A stretch of DNA of 64,000 nucleotides, taken from NCBI RefSeq assembly GCF_000745345.1, contig NZ_JQNR01000005.1, positions 1,116,001-1,180,000 on the forward strand, read 5' to 3'. Source of the stretch: Actinacidiphila yeochonensis CN732 (lineage in GTDB: Bacteria; Actinomycetota; Actinomycetes; Streptomycetales; Streptomycetaceae). Of this stretch, positions 37,264 to 46,303 are shown piece by piece. The notes below the pieces were generated by a model that was not told the origin of the DNA, ran no database searches, and worked only from the letters and a program-made list of their open reading frames with translations. A program made the position numbers and the translations under genes. Within the stretch, counting starts at the first letter, position 1. Every line of letters starts with the position of its first letter.

Positions 37264-39265
37264 GCCGCCCCGGCGCCGGTCCGCCCGCAGCGCCGGGCCC
37301 CGGCGGGCAGCGCGGCCACCAGGGCGTCGGCGGTGGGCCCGCCGACTCCGCCCGCGCTGCCGCCTCCACCCGCCGTGCCGACCCCGCCGACCCTGCCGAC
37401 TCGGCATTCCCCGTCGAGCCGGACGACTGGGGCCTGGACGCCGTGCTCGGCCTGGCGGACCAGCGCCGGCGCGGCCCGGAACGCGTGGAAGACGCGGACC
37501 GTGCGGACCGTGCGGGTTCGCCCGGCGCGCGGGCCACCGACCGCGAGGCCGACGACTGCGGCCTGGACGACGCGCTGGCCCTGGCCGACCAGCGCCGCCG
37601 TCCTGTCGCGCCCGCGGTCCCCGCGGTCCCCCTCGGTCCCCGGCCAACGACCCGCTCGCCGTCGCCCTGCGCCACGGCACCGAGGAGGCCCGGGGCGACC
37701 GCCCGCCCGGCCGCCCCGGCGCCCCGCCGCCGGCCCGCGCTCCGGAGGCCGCCGACCCGTCTGTGGGCCTGTGGGACGAACCCGCTGACGGCCCGTCCGC
37801 CGCGCCCGCCCCCGCCCGGGAGCGCGCCGGGTACACCGGGTACGCCGAGTACAGCGAGTACGGCGGGCACACCGAGTACGGCGGGCGCGCCGAGTGCGCC
37901 GTGCCCGCCTCCGGCCGCGCCCGAGCGGCCGATCCCCAAGCCCCCTACCGCCGCCACGGCACCGGCGTCCCCGCGCCCGCCGACCGGTCCGCCGCCGGGG
38001 ACGCGCGGGGCACTGGAGCGGCGCCCCGCCACGGCGCCGTGCCCTGGCACGAGGCCCGGCGGACGGCCCGCGCCGCCGCCCGACGGCTGGGCGAGCGCGT
38101 GGTACCGCTCGGCGACGAGGCGCTGGGCACCGCGCTGGCCCGGGGCCTGGCCGCGTTGACGGACCTGCCGTCGTTCGACTCCTCCGCGATGGACGGCTGG
38201 GCGGTCGCGGGCCCCGGTCCGTGGCTGCTGCGCGGCCGGGTGCTGGCGGGTCGGCAGCCGGCGCGGCCGGTGCTCGACGGGCACGCGGTGGAGATCGCGA
38301 CCGGGGCCCCGCTGCCGCCGGGTACGACGGCCGTGGTGCGCAGCGAGCACGGCGTCGTCGAACGGCACACGGACGGCGACCGGCTGGCGATGGGCCCGGA
38401 CCGCCTCGCGCCGGCGCCCGGCCAGGACACCCGCCCGCGCGGCCAGGAGTGCCGCCGCGGCGACGAACTGCTGCCGGCCGGCGCCCTCGTCACCCCGGCG
38501 GTGCTGGGCCTGGCGGCGGCGGCCGGCTACGACCAGCTCACCGTGGTGGCGCGGCCCCGGGTCGAGGTGCTGGTGGTCGGCGACGAGCTGATGGCCGCAG
38601 GGGTGCCCCGGGACGGCCGGGTGCGCGACGCGCTCGGTCCGCTGCTCCCCTCGTGGCTCCGTGCCCTGGGCGCGGAGGTCACCGGGGTGCGCCGGCTGCC
38701 GGACGACGCCGGTGCGCTGAGCGCGGCCGTCGCCGAGGCGGTCGCCGCGCGCGGCGCGCACGTCGTGGTGACCACGGGCGGTACGGCCGCCGGTCCGGTC
38801 GACCACCTGCGCGCGGTGTTGGCGCGGGAGGGCGCGCGGCTGCTGGTGGACGGGGTGGCCGTCCGGCCGGGCCATCCGATGCTGCTGGCCGCCCTCCCGC
38901 CCGCCGCTGGCGCCCCCGGGGCCCTGCTCGCGGGGCTGCCGGGCAACCCGCTGGCGGCGGTGGCGGGCGTGCTGACCCTGGTGGCGCCGCTGCTGCGGAC
39001 CCTCGCCGGGCTCCCGGCACCCGCGCCGTACACCGCCCCGCTGACCGAGGCGCTGACGGGCCATCCGGTGGACACCCGGCTGGTGCCGGTGGTCTTCGAC
39101 GACGACTCGGCGGCCCACCCGCTGCGGTTCACCGGGCCGGCCATGCTGCGCGGCCTGGCCGCCGCCGACGGCATGGCGGTGGTGCCGCCGGGCGGGGCGC
39201 GGGCCGGCGAGGAGGTGACCGTCCTCGATACCGGCCTGCTCGGGCCGGCCTGGGGCGGCCGGTGA
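37260..39265 (+). CDS. moeA: Molybdopterin molybdotransferase MoeA with long N-terminal extension and apparent -1 frameshift
   Basis: The MoeA core occupies the last 400 residues or so: LPSFDSSAMDGWAVAGPG, IATGAPLPPGTTAVV, VLVVGDELMAAGVP, TTGGTAAGPVDHL and AGLPGNPLAAVAGV. MoeA inserts molybdate into adenylylated molybdopterin. Upstream is an unusual N-terminal region of about 260 residues with two copies of a DD-x-GLD-x2-LxLADQRRR motif and a Tyr/Gly repeat (GYAEYSEYGGHTEYGG). The start at 37260 reads in one frame to LGPRP, then the frame changes at CCCC 37638-37641; one extra C gives GPPANDPLAVALRHG and joins the MoeA frame. Stop overlaps the channel start (GTGA). Confidence 0.82.
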
Positions 39266-40404
39266 GAGCCCCGCGCGTCCGGTGGAGGCGGGCGGAACGG
39301 GAAGCCCCGCGCGTCCGGTGGAGGCGGGCGGAACGGCGAGCCCGCCGGGACGGGACCCCGCCGCCGTACGACCGTCCGGCCGCGGCGGGCCCCCGGGTGG
39401 CGTTCCCGCACCCGCCCAGGGGGCCGCTGCGCCAGGTGGCCCGGCGGCTGCTGGTGGCGGTGCTGGTCCTCGTCGCGACGGTGGTGCTGGTGTGGGTCGA
39501 CCGCGGCGGCTACCACGACGCGGCGGGCGGCTCCCTGTCCTTCGTGGACGCGCTCTACTACGCCACGGTGACGCTCTCCACCACCGGATACGGCGACATC
39601 ACGCCGTACAGCACGGGCGCCCGGCTGATGAACGTCTTCCTGATCACCCCCTTGCGGGTGGTGTTCCTCATCATCCTGGTCGGCACCACCCTGGAGGTGC
39701 TGGCCGAACGCACCAGGGAGCAGTTCCGGCTCCGACGCTGGAGGAACGGCTTGTACGACCATGTGGTGATCGTCGGGTTCGGTACCAAGGGGCGGGCCGC
39801 GGCGAAGACGCTGACCGGCCACGGGGTGCGGCGCGGCCGGATCGTCGTCGTGGACCCCGACCCGAAGGCCGTGCACGCGGCGACCGACGAGGGGTACACC
39901 GGGGTGGCCGGCGACGGCACCCGCGAGGAGGTGCTGCTGCGCGCTGAGGTGGCCCGCGCCCGGCAGATCGTGGTCGCCACCCAGCGCGACGACACCGCCG
40001 TGCTGGTCACCCTGACGGCCCGCCAGCTCAACCGGGGCGCGCCCATCGTCGCCTCGGTGCGCGAGGAGGAGAACGCGCCGCTGCTGCGGCAGTCCGGCGC
40101 GACCTCGGTGATCACCAGCTCGGGAGCGGCCGGGCGGCTGCTCGGCCTGTCGATGATCAGCCCGAGCGCGGGCCGGGTCATGGACGACCTCATCAGCTAC
40201 GGCAGCGGCTTCGACCTGGTGGAGCGGCCGGTGGACCACTCGGAGGTCGGCCGGGCGCCGCGCGAGCTGCGCGACCTGGTCGTCTCGGTGGTCCGCGGCC
40301 ACCGCCTGCTGGACCACGACGACCCGGTGGCCACGCCGTTGGAGGCGACGGACCGGGTGATCGCGATCCACCGCTCCGGCCCCCACGAGGTCCGGTCGGC
40401 CTGA
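39262..40404 (+). CDS. Two-TM potassium channel with RCK (TrkA-N) domain
   Basis: A 380-residue K+ channel subunit. Two membrane helices flank the selectivity filter in STTGYGDITPYST (TTGYGD). A cytosolic RCK domain begins HVVIVGFGTKGRAAAKTLTG with the Rossmann glycine motif and DPDPKAVHAA. The N-terminus contains a 12-residue basic duplication (APRVRWRRAER twice) encoded by a 36-bp tandem repeat, 39267-39338. Its GTG overlaps the moeA stop, so the channel appears co-translated with molybdenum-cofactor genes. Confidence 0.9.
   Translation: MRAPRVRWRRAEREAPRVRWRRAERRARRDGTPPPYDRPAAAGPRVAFPHPPRGPLRQVARRLLVAVLVLVATVVLVWVDRGGYHDAAGGSLSFVDALYYATVTLSTTGYGDITPYSTGARLMNVFLITPLRVVFLIILVGTTLEVLAERTREQFRLRRWRNGLYDHVVIVGFGTKGRAAAKTLTGHGVRRGRIVVVDPDPKAVHAATDEGYTGVAGDGTREEVLLRAEVARARQIVVATQRDDTAVLVTLTARQLNRGAPIVASVREEENAPLLRQSGATSVITSSGAAGRLLGLSMISPSAGRVMDDLISYGSGFDLVERPVDHSEVGRAPRELRDLVVSVVRGHRLLDHDDPVATPLEATDRVIAIHRSGPHEVRSA
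39267..39338. repeat. 36-bp tandem duplication inside the channel gene
   Basis: Two 36-base units (39267-39302 and 39303-39338) differ at two positions. Being 12 codons, the duplication keeps the frame and doubles a basic N-terminal peptide. Confidence 0.9.
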
Positions 40405-40461
40405 GCTTTCGGTGGGCCGCCCTGGGCCGCCCTGGGCCGCCCCGGGCCGTCTGGGCCGTCC

Positions 40462-42075
40462 TCAGCCGGCGGCCTTCGCCGTACCGGCCGGGGTGCGGGG
40501 AGGCACGGGACGCCGCCGCAGCGCGTCCCCGGCGCCCGCCGGCAGCCGCAGCGCCCCGGCGGCGGCGCCCAGCGCGCCCAGCGCGAGCAGCAGGAACGCG
40601 GTGCCGTAGGAGAGCGCGAGGGAGGTGTGGCCGAACAGGCCGTGGGTGAGCGGGCCGCCCAGCCGCAGCGCCACGCCGGCGGCGGCCACGCTCAGGCCGG
40701 CGGCGGTCTGGAAGACGGTGGCGTTGAGCGTGTTGGCGTCGCGCATCCGGTCGGCCGGCACGTCGGCGAAGGCCAGTGTGGAGTAGCCGGTGAGGCCGAG
40801 CGACCGGGCCGCGCCGCTGGCCACCGCGATGACGGCGATCAGCCACAGCGGGGTGCCGGCCGTCAGGAACGCGCACGCCGCCATCGTCCCGGCCAGCGCG
40901 ACACCGGAGACGGCCAGCAGCGAGCGGTACCCGAAGCGGCCGAAGAGCCACCCCGTGGCGGGCTTGATGCCGATGTTGCCGACGAAGACGAAGAGCACCA
41001 GCGACCCCGAGCGCACGGCGCTCCACCCGAAGACCTCCTGGAAGAGCAGCGGCAGCAGGAACGGGACGGCGGCCACCGCGAGCCAGAACGACGTCCCGCC
41101 CCACACCGAGGAGCGGAAGGTGCGCACCTCCAGCGTCCCCAGGTCCACCAGCGGGCGGCGGGTGCGCCGCAGGTGCCGTACGGCGAGCACGAGCAGCACC
41201 GCCGACACCGCCGCGAAGCCGGCCGCCGGCCCCCACGCGGCGTCCTGGTCGGAGAGCAGGTGCCCGGTGTAGGTCAGGGTGCCCAGCCCGGCGGACGTCC
41301 ACAGCACCCCCGGCCAGTCCAGCGTGCCCGCCCCGGCCGTCGGGCCGCCGTGGACCAGCCGCCAGGCGAACCCGAACGCGACCGCGCCCAGCGGCACGTT
41401 GACCAGGAACATCCACTGCCAGTCGGCGTAGGTGCTGATCACCCCGCCCAGCAGCGGCGCCGCCACCGGCGCCAGCAGCGCGGGCCACACCATGTAGGAG
41501 ACGATCCGGGGGATGTCCGGCTTGGCGATCCCGGCCATCGCCGTCAGCCGGCCGACCGGCACCATCATCGCCCCGCCCGCGCCCTGCACCACCCGCAGCG
41601 CCACCAGGGTGCCCAGGTCGTGGGCGCAGGCGCAGGCCGCCGACGCCGCGGTGAACAGGACGATGGCGGAGAGGAAGACGGTCCGGGCGCCCAGCCGCGC
41701 GGTGAGCCAGCCGCTGAGCGGTATGAGCACGCCGAGGGTGAGCAGGTAGGCCGTGACGACCAGACCGATCGCCGTCGCCGAGACGCCCAGCGAGGCACCT
41801 ATCTTCGGGGCGGCGGTGGAGACGATGGTGCCGTCGAGGTTCTCCATGAAGAAGCAGCCCGAGACCAGCAGGGCGACGGCGCGCTGCCGCGGGCTGATCC
41901 CTGGCGCGTGGTCATCGGACGGCGCGGACGGCGCGGACGGTCCGGCAGGCGGGGCGGGTACCGACGGTACCGACGGTGCGGACGGGCTCGACGGTACCGA
42001 CGGCGCGGTCACGGGTGCGGACGGGGTCGTCAGGGCCGCTGCGGCAGCTGGGCTCGTCGTGTCGGGCTCGGTCAT
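40462..42075 (-). CDS. MFS transporter, DHA2 family (14-TM drug:H+ antiporter)
   Basis: A 537-residue exporter. After a Pro/Ser/Ala-rich cytoplasmic N-terminus of about 55 residues, motif D1 appears as FFMENLDGTIVSTAAPKIG and motif A as GWLTARLGARTVFL. VVQGAGGAMMVPVGR is the C-like motif of this family. About 14 hydrophobic segments follow. Start 42075 is chosen as a Met giving TEPDTTSPAAA; an upstream ATG would add five residues. It is divergent from the quinone oxidoreductase; the shared region holds a palindrome at 42134-42148. Substrate is unknown. Confidence 0.9.
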   Translation of the reverse strand: MTEPDTTSPAAAAALTTPSAPVTAPSVPSSPSAPSVPSVPAPPAGPSAPSAPSDDHAPGISPRQRAVALLVSGCFFMENLDGTIVSTAAPKIGASLGVSATAIGLVVTAYLLTLGVLIPLSGWLTARLGARTVFLSAIVLFTAASAACACAHDLGTLVALRVVQGAGGAMMVPVGRLTAMAGIAKPDIPRIVSYMVWPALLAPVAAPLLGGVISTYADWQWMFLVNVPLGAVAFGFAWRLVHGGPTAGAGTLDWPGVLWTSAGLGTLTYTGHLLSDQDAAWGPAAGFAAVSAVLLVLAVRHLRRTRRPLVDLGTLEVRTFRSSVWGGTSFWLAVAAVPFLLPLLFQEVFGWSAVRSGSLVLFVFVGNIGIKPATGWLFGRFGYRSLLAVSGVALAGTMAACAFLTAGTPLWLIAVIAVASGAARSLGLTGYSTLAFADVPADRMRDANTLNATVFQTAAGLSVAAAGVALRLGGPLTHGLFGHTSLALSYGTAFLLLALGALGAAAGALRLPAGAGDALRRRPVPPRTPAGTAKAAG

Positions 42076-42133
42076 GTGTACACCCTGCAAGCAGGTGAGA
42101 GCTGATCACAAGATCCTCCTGGTCAAGGGACCT

Positions 42134-42148
42134 TTGCACGGGGTGCAA
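42134..42148. promoter_or_regulatory. Inverted repeat TTGCAC-GGG-GTGCAA upstream of the MFS gene
   Basis: A perfect 6-3-6 palindrome lies 59 bases upstream of the transporter start in the divergent region 42076-42390. That 315-base region also has an 18-bp tandem repeat (42298-42333) and no gene. No dedicated regulator gene lies beside it, so a distant repressor is implied if the site is functional. Confidence 0.5.
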
Positions 42149-42390
42149 CAGGACAGCGCCCGCACTGCCGGACCGGCCGCGTGCCACTGCCCCAAGGGAG
42201 GGTGTCGTCACCGGCGCGGCGGAGGTGACGAGCGCGGCGCCGTCGATCGCCCTCGTACATGGCCCGGCACGTCCGCCACGACACCGACCCGGCGCCGGCG
42301 GGACGGTGGTGACCGGCGGGACGGTGGTGACCGGCGGGACGGCCCTGTCGGGCCGCGGGAGGAGCGGGCGCCGGAGTAGCCTCGCGAAGC

Positions 42391-43347
42391 ATGTACGCGA
42401 TCACCATTCCTGAGCCCGGTGGCCCGGAGGCGCTGACCTGGGCGGAAGTAGCCGATCCGGTGGCGGGCGACGGCGAGGTCGTCGTCGAGGTCGCCGCGAC
42501 CGCCGTCAACCGCGCCGACATCCTCCAGCGCCAGGGCTTCTACCCGCCCCCGCCGGGCGCGTCCCCCTACCCGGGGCTGGAGTGCTCCGGGCGGATCGCC
42601 GAGGTCGGCCCGGGGGTCACCGGGTGGGCGGTCGGCGACGAGGTGTGCGCGCTGCTCGCGGGCGGCGGCTACGCCCAGCGCGTCGCGGTGCCCGCCGGCC
42701 AGCTGCTGCCGGTGCCCGAGGGCGTCGGACTGGTCGAGGCGGCCGCGCTGCCGGAGGTGACGGCCACGGTCTGGTCCAACGTCTTCATGGTGGCCCATCT
42801 GCGGCCGGGCGAGACGCTGCTGGTGCACGGCGGGTCCAGCGGCATCGGGACGATGGCGGTGCAGCTCGGCAAGGCGGTCGGGGCGCGGGTGGCGGTCACC
42901 GCGGGCAGCGCGCGGAAGCTGGCCTTCTGCGCGGAACTGGGCGCCGACGTGCTCATCGACTACCGCGAGCAGGACTTCGTCGCGGAGGTCACCGCGGACG
43001 TGGTGCTCGACATCATGGGCGCGAAGTACCTGGCGCGGAACCTCGACGCCCTCGCGGTCAACGGCCGGCTGGTGGTCATCGGCATGCAGGGCGGCGCCCG
43101 CGCCGAACTCGACCTCGGCAAGCTGATGGCCAAGCGCGCCGCCGTGGCGGCGACCTCGCTGCGCAGCCGTCCGCTGGCGGAGAAGGCCGCCGTCATCGGC
43201 GCCGTCCGGGAGCACGTGTGGCCGCTGATCGCGGCGGGTACGGTGCGGCCGATCGTCGACCGCGTGCTGCCGCTGGCGGAGGCGGCACAGGCGCACCGCG
43301 TCCTGGAGTCCAGCGACCACATCGGCAAGGTCCTGCTCCAGGCCTGA
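42391..43347 (+). CDS. NADPH:quinone oxidoreductase (zeta-crystallin type)
   Basis: A 318-residue medium-chain dehydrogenase/reductase without zinc ligands. The catalytic N-terminal domain has AVNRADILQRQGFYPPPPGA and PGLECSGRI; the NADPH Rossmann motif is LLVHGGSSGIGTMAVQLGKA. The NAD(P)H quinone oxidoreductase PIG3 family shares these signatures, including RSRPLAEKAAVI near the end. It reduces quinones or enones. It is divergent from an MFS exporter. Confidence 0.93.
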   Translation: MYAITIPEPGGPEALTWAEVADPVAGDGEVVVEVAATAVNRADILQRQGFYPPPPGASPYPGLECSGRIAEVGPGVTGWAVGDEVCALLAGGGYAQRVAVPAGQLLPVPEGVGLVEAAALPEVTATVWSNVFMVAHLRPGETLLVHGGSSGIGTMAVQLGKAVGARVAVTAGSARKLAFCAELGADVLIDYREQDFVAEVTADVVLDIMGAKYLARNLDALAVNGRLVVIGMQGGARAELDLGKLMAKRAAVAATSLRSRPLAEKAAVIGAVREHVWPLIAAGTVRPIVDRVLPLAEAAQAHRVLESSDHIGKVLLQA

Positions 43348-43635
43348 ACGCCTCGCCGGAAGGCCGCGCCTCGCGCGAAGGCCGCGCCTTCCCGGAGCAC
43401 CCACACCTGAACGTCCTGCCCGGCCGTCCTGCCTGACGTCCTTGCCCGCATGTGTCCCTGCCCGCACTGTCCCTGCCCGACTCCCTCTGCCTGAACCGCC
43501 TGCCTGAACGTCCCCGCCGGCCTCGTCGCAGCCCCGTGGCAGGCCAAAGGGGCCGCCCGGGCCGCCGGGATGCCGCCCCTCGTGCTCCGTGTGACGCTTG
43601 ACGTACACACGGTTGTCGCGAGGGAGGCGCTGGGC

Positions 43636-44784
43636 GTGCGGTGTCGGGAGGCGGGCAGGCGGGCGCGACTGCGGCGGGCGGCGGCCGGGACGGCGGTGGC
43701 CGCGGCGGCGCTGCTCGCGGCGGTCGGTCCCGGTCCCGGGGGCGCCGCCCCGCAGCACTCCGCGTTCCGGGGGACCCCTGCCGGCGGCCGGGCGGACGCC
43801 CGGCCTCGGGCCGCCGGAGCCGCGCCCGGGAACGGCCCGGCCGCCCCGGCCGGCAGGGCACCCCAGGCGGCACCCCAAGCCCCTTATGTCGCACCGCAAG
43901 CCCCCCACGGCGCGCCCCACATCCCTGACGTCGTGCCGCAAGCCGCTCCGGGAGCGGCCCCCGGCCGTCCGCCCCCGCTCCGGGCCGCCCGCAGCCTCCG
44001 CCGGGCGGGGCCGCGCCCTCCCCGGCCCGTCCGCAGGGCCCCGGCGTACCGCCCGCCCCCGGCCTGCCGCCGGGCGCCGCCGTGCCGTCGGCGCCGTCCA
44101 GGCCGGGCCCGACCCAGGTGCCCGGGCTGCCGGGCCTGCCCGCCGGCCCGCGGCCGACCACCGCGCCGGCCCGTCCGGTGGCCCCCGCCCGGCCCCACCC
44201 GCCCCGCCACGGGGGCGGCGCCAGGGCCGGGTACGCCGTCCACCGCGCCCGGCCACTCCGGTCGGCCCGTCCAGCCGGCCCAGCCTGGCGGCGCACACCC
44301 GCCCACACCCGGGAACGCGAAGCCGCCCCCGGCGTCCGCGAAGCCGCTCCCCACAGCCGGCGGGAACGGGAAGGCGCCGCCCGCGTCCGCGAAGCCGCCG
44401 CCCTCGGCCGCCCTGCCGGGCCGCCCGGCGCCGTCCCCCACGACCGGCCCGCTCCACTCCGGCCGTGCGCCCGTCCGCCCCGCGGAGCAGGGCTCCCGGA
44501 ACCCGCTCCGGCCGCGCCCGCACCGGGACACGCGCCCGTTCCCGCCCGTTCCCGGGACCGGGCAGGCGGCCGGGAACGGCCTCGACAGCGGAGCCGTCGC
44601 AGGACAGGTGCCCGCACCGGTCGGCGCGGTCCCGCAGCCGACGGAGGCGACCGGGCAGGGTGGCGGCCCGCCGCCCCCCTCGGCCAGCGGCCACCAGATA
44701 CGGCGGGTGCTGCCGCTGGGTGCGGGCATGCTGCTGGTCGGACTGGGACTGGGCTTCCTGGGACTGCGGCTGCGCCGGGGATGA
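43636..44784 (+). CDS. Pro-rich secreted or cell-surface protein with C-terminal membrane anchor; internal frame disturbed
   Basis: GTG 43636 follows AGGGAGG. An Arg-rich start and hydrophobic stretch (AAGTAVAAAALLAAVG) look like a signal peptide. The body is Pro/Ala/Gly-rich with imperfect repeats (PPPASAKP). The C-terminus has a single membrane helix (LPLGAGMLLVGLGLGFLGL) and RLRRG, resembling a cell-wall sorting tail, but no LAxTG motif is visible. The reading frame becomes Arg/Cys-rich between CCCCC 43972-43976 and GGGGG 44211-44215; a shift at both gives a natural Pro/Gly sequence. Function is unknown. Confidence 0.6.
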   Translation: MRCREAGRRARLRRAAAGTAVAAAALLAAVGPGPGGAAPQHSAFRGTPAGGRADARPRAAGAAPGNGPAAPAGRAPQAAPQAPYVAPQAPHGAPHIPDVVPQAAPGAAPGRPPPLRAARSLRRAGPRPPRPVRRAPAYRPPPACRRAPPCRRRRPGRARPRCPGCRACPPARGRPPRRPVRWPPPGPTRPATGAAPGPGTPSTAPGHSGRPVQPAQPGGAHPPTPGNAKPPPASAKPLPTAGGNGKAPPASAKPPPSAALPGRPAPSPTTGPLHSGRAPVRPAEQGSRNPLRPRPHRDTRPFPPVPGTGQAAGNGLDSGAVAGQVPAPVGAVPQPTEATGQGGGPPPPSASGHQIRRVLPLGAGMLLVGLGLGFLGLRLRRG

Positions 44785-44961
44785 GCCCATGGAGCGGACC
44801 GTTTCCGTACCGCCCCCCGTACCGCCCCCGAACCGTCCCCGCCCACCGTCCCCGTACTGGTCCCCGGACTGCCCGCGGACTGCCCCCCGGACCGTTCCGA
44901 CCCGGGCTCCCGACCGGGCTCCCGATCGGGCCGCGTCGGACGGGTGCGCGACAATGGGGAA

Positions 44962-45525
44962 ATGGAGATGCCCATGAACGAACGCTCGCCGGAGAACTCG
45001 CAGAAGCCGCAGGTCCTGGTCGTCGGAGCGGACGGTCTCGCGTTCGGCAGCGCGCCGGGCGAGGGCGCGGAGGGCGACGAGCCCCGCGAGGTCCCGGTCA
45101 CGGAGATGGTCGAGCAGCCCGCGAAGGTCATGCGCATCGGGAGCATGATCAAGCAGCTCCTGGAGGAGGTCCGCGCGGCTCCTCTCGACGAGGCGAGCCG
45201 GGTCCGGCTGAAGGAGATCCACGCCAGCTCGGTCAAGGAGCTGGAGGCCGGTCTCGCGCCTGAACTCGTGGAGGAGCTGGAGCGGCTCTCGCTGCCCTTC
45301 ACCGAGGACAAGGTGCCGAGCGAGGCCGAGCTGCGGATCGCCCAGGCCCAGCTGGTGGGCTGGCTCGAAGGGCTCTTCCACGGCATCCAGACCGCGCTGT
45401 TCGCCCAGCAGATGGCCGCCCGGGCGCAGTTGGAGCAGATGCGCCGCGCGCTGCCGCCCGGGGCGATCCCGCACGAGGACGACGTCCAGGGCCACCAGGG
45501 GCGTTCCGGCGGCCCCTACCTGTAG
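44962..45525 (+). CDS. bpa: Bacterial proteasome activator Bpa
   Basis: A 187-residue protein closely resembling the mycobacterial ATP-independent proteasome activator (Rv3780 family). Conserved segments are VEQPAKVMRIGSMIKQLLEE, VRAAPLDEASRVRLKEIH and AQAQLVGWLEGLFHGIQTAL. The C-terminus ends GGPYL, providing the penultimate Tyr used to dock on the 20S core. ATGs at 44962, 44968 and 44974 are all possible; the first is chosen by recollection of Streptomyces homologues. The proteasome genes themselves are not in the window. A strong hairpin follows at 45556. Confidence 0.92.
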   Translation: MEMPMNERSPENSQKPQVLVVGADGLAFGSAPGEGAEGDEPREVPVTEMVEQPAKVMRIGSMIKQLLEEVRAAPLDEASRVRLKEIHASSVKELEAGLAPELVEELERLSLPFTEDKVPSEAELRIAQAQLVGWLEGLFHGIQTALFAQQMAARAQLEQMRRALPPGAIPHEDDVQGHQGRSGGPYL

Positions 45526-45555
45526 GACCGGCGGCCGCCGACGGCGGAGACGCGA

Positions 45556-45599
45556 GGGCCGGGCCGGCCGCGTACAGCACGCGGCCGGCCCGGCCCTTT
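45556..45599 (+). terminator. Strong hairpin terminator after bpa
   Basis: Arms 45556-45573 and 45579-45596 are perfect 18-bp complements around loop ACAGC, followed by TTT. The arm starts GGGCCGGGCCGG. It is placed 30 bases after the bpa stop. Confidence 0.9.
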
Positions 45600-45660
45600 C
45601 CCGTATGACGGGTCCTCCCGGGCGACGGCTCGGGCCGGGAACCGACGCGCGGCCCAAAGG

Positions 45661-45822
45661 GCTGGTGCCGCTCCCGGCAGGGTGTGCCCCGCTCGCCGCC
45701 CTTGCACGGCCCTCCGCCGCGTTGCCGTACCGGCCGAGCAGGCCCACTACGAGGCCGGTTCGGCGCCTTGCGGCCGACCGCACCAGGACATCTCGCCACC
45801 GGGCGAACCGTGCCGGTCGCGG
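45661..45822. repeat. Dispersed intergenic repeat, copy 2
   Basis: About 162 bases similar to 31491-31650, same orientation. Like copy 1 it lies between convergent genes and ends at the stop of a minus-strand gene (TAG at 45825-45827, three bases beyond). Long exact blocks include TGCCCCGCTCGCCGCCCT at about 45685-45702. Confidence 0.8.
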
Positions 45823-45824
45823 CC

Positions 45825-46160
45825 CTAGACCACGACCGTTTCCTCAGCGACCACCACCGCCACCGTATTCATGTCGATGAACGTGCTCTCGTCCGGGTTC
45901 ACCAGCTCCTTGTAGTTCTTGGACGCGAAGAAGGTGTTGTGGTCCGCCCAGTTCTCGAACCAGATCTCGGTGACGCCGTCGTACGCGGGGCTCGGATACC
46001 CCTCGGCGGGCACCGGGTGGGAGACGGTGTACTTCTTCACGTACTGCCGTGCTTCCGGAATGGAGGTGAACAGCGGGGCGTGGTGGTTCCGGTGATGGTC
46101 GACGAATTCCTCGAAGGTCATCCCGTCCACGCGGTTGATCATGTAAATGAACTTGATCAC
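45825..46160 (-). CDS. EthD-domain dimeric alpha-beta barrel protein
   Basis: A 111-residue protein starting at GTG 46160. MIKFIYMINRVDGMTFEEFVDHHRNHH opens with the EthD-type pattern (split here; key residues Arg, Asp, His-His), followed by YTVSHPVPAEGYPSPAYDGV, EIWFENWADHNTFF and a C-terminal beta strand. Such small barrels act as monooxygenases, cyclase-like enzymes or accessory proteins in oxidative catabolism. It is divergent from merR with a palindromic control region. GC content is visibly lower than the neighbours. Confidence 0.85.
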   Translation of the reverse strand: MIKFIYMINRVDGMTFEEFVDHHRNHHAPLFTSIPEARQYVKKYTVSHPVPAEGYPSPAYDGVTEIWFENWADHNTFFASKNYKELVNPDESTFIDMNTVAVVVAEETVVV

Positions 46161-46249
46161 GGACTTCTCTCTTTCGTGCTCGCGGACGTGAGAGGCCGGC
46201 GGCCGGAGCCCGGCCGGTGGGCCGCTGGCCATGGGGTTAACCTAAACGC

Positions 46250-46263
46250 TGACATTGATGTCA
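46250..46263. promoter_or_regulatory. Palindrome TGACAT-TG-ATGTCA, candidate MerR operator
   Basis: A perfect 6-2-6 inverted repeat lies between ethD and merR. On the minus strand TTGACA forms an ideal -35 box overlapping the palindrome, and TAACCC or TAGGTT lies downstream at an altered spacing, as in MerR-controlled promoters. The site is about 90 bases upstream of ethD and 40 upstream of merR. Confidence 0.65.
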
Positions 46264-46303
46264 AGGGCAAGTCGTCAAGGCCCGGTGCACACGAGGGGTT
46301 GGG

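Noticed and set aside
43636..44784. Sortase substrate
   Set aside because: It has a signal-like start and C-terminal helix with a basic tail, but no LAxTG or LPxTG motif is visible, even allowing for the frame problem.
42208..45783. Very long minus-strand open frame (about 1190 codons) across qor, the Pro-rich gene and bpa
   Set aside because: High-GC DNA leaves antisense frames open. Amino-acid composition is Arg/Gly/Ala-rich and the plus-strand genes have clear domains.
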